Assembly: GCA_033032175.1 (NCBI GenBank)
Contig: CM065323.1
Location: 17,236,001-17,300,000, forward strand
Source: Saturnia japonica
Taxonomy: Eukaryota > Arthropoda > Insecta > Lepidoptera > Saturniidae
Length of the DNA stretch: 64,000 bases
Reading direction: 5' to 3'
Below, one piece after another: positions 54,101 through 61,554 of the stretch. A model generated the notes under the pieces. That model was not told the DNA's origin. It was given only the letters and a program-made list of their open reading frames with translations, and searched no databases. The translations under genes and the position numbers were made by a program. Each line of letters starts with the position of its first letter. The stretch's first letter is position 1.

Positions 54101-54956
54101 GCACTGAAAATTTCAGGAATCAAGGAAGTGACACCATTACTATTTAAAAATGTATTTATTGCTTTTCGAAGTATTCTCCGCGAAATTTGACACATTTTTC
54201 CATACGATGGAACCAATCATTGAAGCAACCATTCCATTCGGAAGTTGGGGTCTCCAAAATGGCCGTTTTGTAGGCGTCCACAGCTTCTTCAGGTGATGAA
54301 AATCTCTATCCACGCAATTTATTCTTTATTTTAGGGAAAGTATAGAAATCATTAGGGCTTAGGTCGGGGCTGTACGGCGGATGGTTTAATAATTCTATGT
54401 TTTCTTGCTCTAAAAAATCTTGCACAGAGCGAATGCGGTATCCATCGGGAAAACAACTTTTTTACACCTAATTGTTCATGCAAGATTATTTGTATTTGAC
54501 TCATGCCAATGTCTAAAGTTGCCTGAATTTCGCGGTATGTCACATGTCGATCTTCCTCAATCAGCTTACGCACAGCATCAACGTTTTCTTGGGTGACTGC
54601 AGTTTTTGGACGACCTTGACGAGGATCATCACTGAGCTTGACACGTCCACGTTAAAATTCAGCAAACCAGCGATAAATTGTGGTTTTGTATGGGGCTTTA
54701 TCACCAATCATCCGGTCAACACACTGTTTTTGTGTTAAACCACTTCGAAAGTCTAATAAATCACTCTTGAATTTTCTCGAGTCAATTCCATTTTCTCAAC
54801 GACTAAACAAGTTTGACAAAACCTTGTGACAAGACCGAGAATCTTTTTTTTAAATAAATAAATTGTATTCGATTTTTAAAACCAAGGAGTTTTCAATTAA
54901 AAAGCTTTTAATATGACAGGAACAGTGGAAATATTCCATTCCCGATACTTTTAGTG
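54101..54956 (-). mobile_element. internally deleted mariner in minisatellite DNA
   Basis: About 0.86 kb with degenerate inverted ends (GCACTGAAAATTTCAGGAAT at 54101 against GCACTAAAAGTATCGGGAAT inverted at 54956, 16 of 20 matching). Minisatellite-like GC-rich sequence lies on both sides, so it probably inserted into an array. No TA duplication is visible. Confidence 0.72.
54117..54795 (-). pseudogene. mariner transposase lacking the catalytic middle
   Basis: Minus strand from near 54795: MELTRENSRVIYLLDFRSGL, KTTIYRWFAEF and GRPKTAVTQENVDAVRKLIE, then DRHVTYREIQATLDIGMSQI, the two helix-turn-helix modules. KKLFSRWIPH is followed at once by IRSVQDFLEQENIELLNHPP and YSPDLSPNDFY (third acidic residue), in shifted frame. 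The stretch with the first two Asp residues is missing. The end EWNGCFNDWFHRMEKCVKF matches mariner C-termini. Confidence 0.8.
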
Positions 54957-54957
54957 C

Positions 54958-55310
54958 GTGCAGCGCGCGACGTGCACGTATAGTCGTGCGTACGGCGCGC
55001 GGGTGCGTGCGGCGCGCGGCGGGCACGTATAGTCGTGCGTACGGCGCGCGGGTACGTGCGGCGCGCGGCGGGCACGTATAGTCGTGCGTACGGCGCGCGG
55101 GTGCGTGCGGTGCGCGGTGGGCACGTAGAGTAGTGCGTGTGGCGCGCAGGTGCGTGCGGCGCGCGGCGGGCACGTAGAGTAGTGCGTGTGGCGCGCGAGT
55201 GCGTGCGGCGCGCGACGGGCACGTATAGTCGTGCGTACGGCGCGCAGGTACGTGCGGCGCGCGGCGGGCACGTAGAGTCGTGCGTGCGGCGCGCCGGTGC
55301 GTGCGGCGGG
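54958..55310. repeat. 49-bp GC-rich minisatellite, about seven copies
   Basis: GTCGTGCG (or GTAGTGCG) recurs at 54983, 55032, 55081, 55130, 55179, 55228 and 55277, exactly 49 bp apart. The unit is built from GGCGCGCGG, GTGCGTGCG and CGGGCACGTA. Since 49 is not a multiple of 3 the repeat cycles through all frames and stays open in several. Confidence 0.95.
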
Positions 55311-55353
55311 CACATGGTCGCGGGGACGCGAAAATTTATCAGGATGGACGAGT

Positions 55354-55860
55354 TGTTAGCTTTACGAAAAATATAGTTTCTAATTTTAATAAATATTACG
55401 TATTATAATAAATATTAATATTTGCTAAATAAATAATAAGTTGAGAAATCTATTAAAACTTCTCGATCATGGAGGTAGTTCGTACAAAATAATATATTGT
55501 TTAAGGTTTTATAAAACATACATGTTTTTAGCTTGACGATAATTATTGTTTAGTCTACCATAAAACAACATATTGTTATTATCTTTTATTTTAGAATATG
55601 TCTAGATTTTAATATTGTTCTATTTAACTCTTACTAGCTCAGTTTTGACTTCCGGTATTATTCTTTCCGATTGAAAATGTCGGTTCCTTAAATATTGGTT
55701 TACTATAAAAGGACGGGCAGTCTGTACTGAGCGACTAGGCAGGCTGGATGTGCAAGATTAATAGAGTTAATGAAGTAAATTATAGTGAATACAAGTGGAC
55801 ACAGTGATTACAGTTATTATAGTGAAGTATCTTGGGTTTATTTTATCGAATTGTTTTACA
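55354..55860 (+). repeat. 3' LTR of the minisatellite-bearing element
   Basis: Second LTR copy, with the same TGTTAGC start and TTTTACA end. The preceding AGGATGGACGAG could serve as a polypurine tract. Confidence 0.9.
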
Positions 55861-56219
55861 GTAGTTGGGTTGGTTGGGTGTGCGTGGGTTGGTAAATTAT
55901 AATATCTGGGTACACTTCATAATATAATGTTTATTAGTTTTAGGTACAGACAATGCTAACACAACCACGTATTGAACCGAACAGGGCCTATATTCTAGGT
56001 GTTACCACATAAAATTCAGTGTTGTCACTATATTAATGTAAGATTCTTACACTGTTTGGCGAAAACATTATTGCATAAAATTTTCTCGATAGAAAAAAAA
56101 TTCTAAGTTGTCTCCAAACCAAAAAACTCATTGTAAATGATAATTGTTTTCTTTTTGATAGTATTTAATCTTCTTCCTTACAACTAATATATTATGACAT
56201 TTAAAATAAACAATCAATC
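55861..56219. other. spacer, no gene seen
   Basis: No recognised motif or gene. Confidence 0.4.
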
Positions 56220-57190
56220 ATGTTGCTAACTTCACTTTCATTATTTCGTTCCTAAACCTAATAAGACGCTCTGAAAGTTTTTTAGCAAAATTTAAGCCTT
56301 GGCTTTTTTGAAGGTGGTTCAAGTTTTCCAATAAATTCCACTTTATTTCTTCTTCAGATTCGTTAAAAATTATTCGTTTCGACTCGTGCTTGAAAATTGT
56401 TTTTAAATTGTATGCGTCTTAAAAATTACAACCCAATATATTTGCCGCGGAACAGTTTGCTTGACAACCGTCCAAAGTAACTGCGACAATGTCTAACTCG
56501 GACTCAAAACTTATCCTCAAACAAGAAGTAATTAAACGTGCTCTTTTTTCATCACTCAATCCTTAAACAAAAAAGTACCTTACGGGTAATTTCCTATTTT
56601 CATCCAATACAACTAAAAGCAAAACAGTCTTGTGTTGCAATTACTTTGCTGTCAGTAGTACCAGCAAGGACCTTCTTTCTTTTTTCCCGTCCATTTTGTT
56701 TGGTGTCGTACTGCCATTTCATCTACAACAAGAGTGCAAATAATTTTTTTGTCAGTGAGTTCATACCACTTGCCTAAAACTCTTGAGTGTGACAGAACGC
56801 TATGGAAAACTCTCCTCACATACGATACGCACCTGATGAATAAAAAGATTACGTATGTGCCAATATTCGCAGTGCCGGTGGATATTTATTCCGACAAGAT
56901 GTCTAACTTCTTTTGTTACAAACTATTATATTAAATAAACTCTTTGTGGCTTCATTCAGATTCAGTTCTGTAAATTGCTCATTAGATATGTATTTTTTCT
57001 TTTGTAAATATTTTAATATATCGTTCAAGTTTACTAAACGTTTTTATAAACTTTTGAATTGTTTTTTTTTTTAAATTCTATTATTGTTTATCAATTTTAG
57101 TTTATCAGAACTAACTCTTTTGACGACTTTTTTAAGGGCGGCTTTTCGAGAGCTATCCAAAATAGAATCCAAAACAGATACGTTTTCTTC
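56220..57190 (-). pseudogene. second P-like (THAP9-type) transposase remnant
   Basis: Minus strand, several frames. The start near 57190 is NVSVLDSILDSSRKAALKKV. After a loss comes ELTDKKIICTLVVDEMAVRH, with the catalytic Asp, then LLVVLDENRKLPVRYFFV, a stop and GLSDEKRARLITSCLRISFE. SELDIVAVTLDGCQANCSAA leads to NILGC and, after a stop, DAYNLKTIF. The end is NLNHLQKSQGLNFAKKLSER and MKVKLAT before a stop. The order matches P-type transposases, but the segment with the DPPHLLK motif is missing. It is a different subfamily from the copy at 20598-29457. Confidence 0.75.
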
Positions 57191-57192
57191 AG

Positions 57193-57470
57193 CAAGACTG
57201 TTAGTGGGGGTTAAATGTACAGAAGGTAGTCAGAAGTTAAAACTACAACCGGATAAATGCGAGTTTTTACAGAAAGGAGTTTCAAATTTAGGCCATGTAA
57301 TTACTGACAATGGTGTCAACCCAAACCCTGAAAAACTAAGGGCGGTCCATGAATTCCCGATTCCAAAAACTCCCAGAGACGTCAAATCATTCCTCGGCTT
57401 TTTCTCCTATTATCGCAGATTTATTCACGTTTTCTCGAGTATTACAAACCCTTAACAAATTTATTGAAAA
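57193..57470 (+). pseudogene. Gypsy-type RT fragment
   Basis: Plus strand: KLQPDKCEFLQKGVSNLGHV, ITDNGVNPNPEKLRAVHEFP and DVKSFLGFFSYYRRFIHVFS, the RT thumb to RNase H connection of a Gypsy element, closer to the 17.6/297 type than the other copies here. It is bounded by P-like DNA on the left. Confidence 0.75.
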
Positions 57471-57663
57471 AGAGTGTAGAATAGGCTATTTGACTGGTTT
57501 CTGAAAACTATCTTAAATTGTTTAGTGGTGTTTGTCGAACCTACAAAAAGTGTTTATTCTTTATTATTTTATGTATTTCTTCAAATAATAACAAATAAAA
57601 ATACAATATTACAAAAACCCGCCAAAACGCTGTCTTGAGCAATAAAACGTCGCACGGGCTCAG

Positions 57664-57671
57664 TGACGTCA
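57664..57671. promoter_or_regulatory. CRE palindrome TGACGTCA
   Basis: Perfect TGACGTCA about 95 bp upstream of the THAP-domain start codon, a bZIP/CREB-type site. A promoter role is inference. Confidence 0.4.
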
Positions 57672-57762
57672 CATCTCAGTATCAAGTCATAACTGTTATA
57701 AGTTTAGTAAACATTTTGCTGTTTGTTTTGTTTTTTTTTTTTTAATTGTTTTATTCGAGAAA

Positions 57763-57960
57763 ATGAGTTATAAATGGTGTGTAGTGCCAGCATGCACAAA
57801 TACGTCAATAAAAACACCGGAAAACTATTTGTATGTGTGCCAAAACAAATGAAATTGCGTAAAAAGTGGTTGCAAACTAGCTCGCAGAAATCCTGGTGAT
57901 ATAGCAAATAATTCAGTGGTTTTCTTCTGTGAAGATCACTTTGATATGAGTAAATGGCTT
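57763..57960 (+). pseudogene. THAP zinc-finger exon, frameshifted
   Basis: From ATG at 57763: MSYKWCVVPACTNTSIKTPE, then after one-base slips LFVCVPK...RKKWLQ, LARRNPGDIANNSVVFFCED and HFDM. The C-x4-C...W...C-x2-H pattern with the AVPxC-like start is the THAP DNA-binding domain, the N-terminus of P-type transposases. Two frame errors break it. It faces away from the P-like remnant to its left, so it belongs to another copy; nothing downstream continues it. Confidence 0.78.
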
Positions 57961-58278
57961 ATTATTATTATAGTTAATGTTTCATTGTCACATGCATTTT
58001 TATAAATTATTGTTTGAGGTCAGAATTCAATGTTGTTTACCTACTACGGAGACTCTAAACTCAGGCTCAACTGGTTATATATGTGGGATGTGTGTCAAAA
58101 GTGCTCAGAATAAAGATCCTGTAATTCTTTAAATCTTCTTTTATTTAATATTTATAAATTATAATCGAAATCGTAAAAACACATATTCATTGTTCAACCA
58201 ACTTGACAGATCTGTCTTGTTGCCAGGAAAAAAATTAAAAATACCTATATTACTCAAATGTTGCTGTGTTAGAATGTT
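57961..58278. other. spacer, no gene seen
   Basis: AT-rich. It may include the 3' end of the Gypsy element to the right, but no LTR was recognised. Confidence 0.4.
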
Positions 58279-59400
58279 CTATTCTCCCACACGGCCATCC
58301 TGCTCCTCGTCTGACCCGGGCGAGCTTGAGTCATCATCCAGGCACCATATCTTCATCATGTCACTGCTAGTAGTTGTCTGCAAAGGACCCTCTCCACTTA
58401 GCTTGCTGACAGTGTACCGGTCATTCTTATTAACTTTTGTTACTTCATAAGGGCCTAAAAATCTTGAGCCAATCTTAGTTCTTCCAAATTGTGTTCTCTG
58501 AATAGCTACTATGTCTCCCAACTTATAAGAAGTTCCAACTTTTCTGTGTTTGTTATAATTTCTTTTGTTCTCTTCTTGTACCTTGGCTATTTGCTCCTTA
58601 GCGCTAGATCTCAAAGATTTTCTTTGACTGTCAAAGTATTCAATTGATTCCTCTCTCAAAATTTCTTGCATCTGGATATCTTCTGTATCATGAAGTTGTA
58701 CACCAGTCATCAGTTGAAACGGTGAAGTTCCAATACTTCTATGATATGTACCGTTAAATACATCTTTGTACCTTGGAAACATGTTTGTACCACTGGGCAG
58801 AATTATGTACAGTGAGTTTTTAGCCAGTAAGTTAATAATAATTTGGTGTATACGTTCCACTTGCCCATTGGCTCTAGGTTGGCCAGTCGTTATAACGTGA
58901 TGTATAATATTTTCTTCTTCACAGTACTTTTTAAAATTTTCTGATGTGAATGCTGTTCCTCTGTCTGATATTATTACTTTAGGAGAGCCAAATATAGCCT
59001 GCTGTTGCTGTAGCTTCTGTAGAGCTTCTTCAGTCGTTAGTGTCTTCGTCGGTTAGATCCAGGTAAATTTGGTAAATGCATCAACAATACTAAGTATATA
59101 CTTGTAACTTTTAGCAGTAGACGTCATAGGGCCCACATGGTCAATATGGTAAGTCTCTAGTGGGCTGTCTCCTTTATTTAATGGGTGTAAAAATCCTTCT
59201 TTCTTGCCAGTCTTTCTTGACACCAGTATGCATTTTATACAGTTGTTAATATGAGCTTTTATCTTTTCATGTAGATTCTCTATGTAAAATTCTCTTAAAA
59301 TTAGATGCTCTGTTTTCTTAGCTCCAAAATGACCATTATCATGATTTCTTCTTATTATTTCGCTCTGCATTTTCTTTGGTACTACAATAAGAGATCTATC
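58279..59400 (-). pseudogene. Gypsy integrase
   Basis: Minus strand. The HHCC zinc finger (HDNGHFGAKKTEHLILREFY, INNCIKC) is followed by YHIDHVGPMTSTAKSYKYIL (first Asp). After a stop near 59050 come VIISDRGTAFTSENF (second Asp) and ANGQVERIHQ (Glu), partly in another frame. The C-terminal part (58279-58860) has VGTSYKLGDIVAIQRTQFGR and FLGPYEVTKVNKNDRYTV, a GPY/F module, with an acidic tail. The catalytic residues are present but at least two frame errors separate them. Confidence 0.85.
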
Positions 59401-59590
59401 ACCAATTTCTTTTCAATTTGTTCATCATACTATAGTTTTCATATGGTTCTGTTTCTAATATTTTGATAATTAATTTTAATCGTTCATCTTCTTTGTGTGC
59501 CTTTTGTAATTTTGTAGTAATTTCTGTGATCATTAGCACTGGGTGGCGGCTGAGAGCGTCTGCGTGCTTCATTGATGAACCTGGTCTATG

Positions 59591-60200
59591 TTAAATTGTG
59601 TAATCATACTCTTCAAGGAAGAGTGCCCACCGGGCTACTCTGGGTGGTAAGTCCTTCTTTTTAAGTGTTAATGTTAGAGCTGAACAGTCAGTTAAAATCT
59701 TAAATTTTAATCCTAGGAGATAAACTCTAAACTTCTTTAGTGCTTCTACAATAGCTAATATTTCTAGAAAGTAACTGTCATATTTTCTTTCAGATTCTGA
59801 AGTCTTTCTACTCATGTGGTAGACAGGATGCATCTTATCATCTGAATTGTTCTTCTGCATTAAGACTGCTCCATAGCCATCAATGCTTGCATCAGTATGC
59901 ACCTCTGTCTCGGCGTCCAGATTGTATATTTGTAGAACAGACTGACTACATAATTTTTCCTTCAATGTTTCAAATGAGTTGTAACAGTCCTGATCAAAAT
60001 TAAATTCTTTATCTTTCCTTAGTAAATTAGTTAAGGGTCTTGCTATTAGAAAGTAGTTCTCAATAAACTTTCTGAAGTATCCTGATAATCCGAGGAAGGA
60101 TTGAACTTCTTTTACTGTCTTTGGAACTCTAAAATTGGTTACGGCTTTAATTTTCACTTCTGAGGGTCTGACTTCATTATTCCCAATATGGTAGCCTAAA
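59591..60200 (-). pseudogene. Gypsy RT connection and RNase H
   Basis: Minus strand: VEYLGYHIGNNEVRPSEVKI leads into VQSFLGLSGYFRKFIENYFL and RPLTNLLRKDKEFNFDQDCY. RNase H follows with VHTDASIDGYGAVLMQ (catalytic Asp), SRKTSESERKYDSYFLEILA (Glu) and FKILTDCSALT (Asp), ending PPRVARWALFLEEYDYTI. This block is open for 188 codons, but it is disconnected from the RT catalytic part, which is deleted. Confidence 0.88.
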
Positions 60201-60203
60201 TAC

Positions 60204-61284
60204 TCAACTTCTTTCTTTTTTCCAGTTTATTTGTAGTCCATATTCTTCAGTTTGGTGATCAATGACTTTCATCTCAGCAGGAGCAACACGTCTTGGATTT
60301 TGAAAAACCGGCATTTCATCTGACATAATTATATTCATCTCAACGGGACACTTCTTCTTAAAGGTTGGTATATAATCATCTATCATCTTCTTAATAGTGT
60401 TTGTGTATTTAGTACTTCCAATATCATAATCATTTTCTTTATATTCCACAGGTAGACATATAGTTGTTATTGGAGAAACTTGGATTTCATCTTTTGTAAT
60501 ATTCAGGTTCACATGCGCCAGTATGTGTCTTCCTAACAGAACTTCTATCGGTATATCATTATTATTCACAATATGGAATTGAGCTGGAAAACTGTAGCCT
60601 TGAATCTTAATAAAAGTTGTAAAAGTACCTGTAGTCTCTATTCTTTTATTTCCTAGTCCAGTCAACTTTATTGTATTACTCCCATCATATTCAGTTATTT
60701 GTAGTTCTTGAAACTGCTTGTTTGTTATTAAATTAACATCACTCCCAGTGTCAATCATAGCTTTTATAATTTTATTACCAATAGTGATGTCACTGTAACA
60801 CATGTCATTATTAAGACCTTTTACAGCCATGTTTGTATTATGATGAGGTATATTAGTGCACTTCGATGAAATATGTCCAAATTCATTACACTTGAAACAC
60901 TTAGTTCCTTTCTCTTTATGTTTGTAATCAGGCAATAGATGGTCGGTTTCACCACAGTTGTAGCATCGTTTCTTCGGTATCTGTCTACGGTCTTTAAATG
61001 ATTTAGGTAAATACATAGGCTTAGGTATGTATTGTGTTTTAAATGAAGACTTATTCTTAATTTCAGCATACAAATCTAATTTTTTCTTGAAATCTTTGAT
61101 GTTAGCAGCCCCATACAACATTACTTTGTTTATTTCTATATCTCTATAGATATGTATTCTCCGATCCTTTGAATCTCTTTTGGAATATCTTTCCTCTCTG
61201 CTTACGCGGAGGCCCTTTTGGTGCCGTGGTCTCTTCATCCTTTATTGTGGCTTGTGTGTCTACATTACCAGTGTTGTTTGCCAT
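60204..61284 (-). pseudogene. Gypsy gag end and protease, with gag and RT deletions
   Basis: A gag start is at 61284 (MANNTGNVDTQATIKDEETT). Soon after, a frame change joins it to the Gag C-terminus (IEINKVMLYGAANIKDFKKK). Two zinc knuckles follow (CYNCGETDHLLPDYKHKEKG, irregular, and CFKCNEFGHISSKC). The protease has MIDTGSDVNLITNKQFQELQ and IPIEVLLGRHILAHVNLNIT. The RT N-terminus begins (VEMNIIMSDEMPVFQNPRRV) but after DHQTEE jumps to LQINWKKE near the RT end, deleting fingers and palm including the catalytic site. Confidence 0.85.
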
Positions 61285-61317
61285 CGTGGCGAGTCTTCAA
61301 ATCCACAAGTGAATTCT

Positions 61318-61440
61318 TAATTAAATTAATTAATTTAATAGGAAGTTTAATGTACTTAGCTGTCCTAACTCGTCCTGATATTTCATATTCAGTCAGTTAT
61401 TTAAGCCAGTTTAACAACTGTTATTCTTATGAAACCGCCA
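61318..61440 (+). pseudogene. Copia RT tail fragment
   Basis: LINLIGSLMYLAVLTRPDIS and YSVSYLSQFNNCYSYET, the segment between Copia RT and RNase H, also present at about 49500 on the minus strand. It lies directly before the primer site of the Copia element to the right, where that element's 5' LTR should be. Confidence 0.75.
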
Positions 61441-61455
61441 ACCAATGACTTTTAT

Positions 61456-61471
61456 TAGGTTATGGGCTACT
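61456..61471 (+). promoter_or_regulatory. Copia primer-binding site (candidate)
   Basis: AGGTTATGGGCTACTC lies about 90 bp before the gag ATG. Copia elements are primed by an internal half of initiator tRNA-Met, giving GGTTATGGGC-type sites. Confidence 0.6.
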
Positions 61472-61554
61472 CAGATTTTGCAAAGTAAATTAAAGTTATT
61501 GCGTTCTTAGACGAGTTATTGTTAGTTTATTTTACGCGTGTGACATCAATCAAG

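Larger units (their letters stand above)
52255..55860 (+). mobile_element. non-autonomous LTR element carrying minisatellites
   Basis: Two near-identical direct repeats of about 505 bp (52255-52759 and 55354-55860) start TGTTAGC and end TTTACA, as LTRs do. The 2.6-kb interior has no sense-strand gag or pol. It holds an antisense BEL RT scrap, minisatellites with 66-, 27- and 49-bp periods and a mariner remnant. Flanks do not give a perfect target duplication (GTAT left, GTAG right). The superfamily is unknown; the structure resembles a large retrotransposon derivative (LARD). Confidence 0.82.
58279..61284 (-). mobile_element. Gypsy LTR retrotransposon, internally deleted (copy B), LTRs not found
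   Basis: Minus-strand order: gag start and zinc knuckles, protease, end of RT, RNase H, integrase. Most of gag and most of RT are missing. It belongs to the same family as copy A at 46944-48330. No LTR pair could be recognised around it. Confidence 0.85.

Noticed and set aside
53366..54216. 177- and 212-codon frames with His/Ala/Arg repeats
   Set aside because: Translations of 27- and 66-bp minisatellite units, open on both strands and in several frames.
54958..55310. CRISPR-like regular spacing of 49 bp
   Set aside because: The whole unit is repeated with no unique spacers, and the genome is eukaryotic.
54850..55376. Arg/Ala/Pro-rich frames over the 49-bp array
   Set aside because: The 49-bp unit cycles through all frames; no start, codon or family signal.
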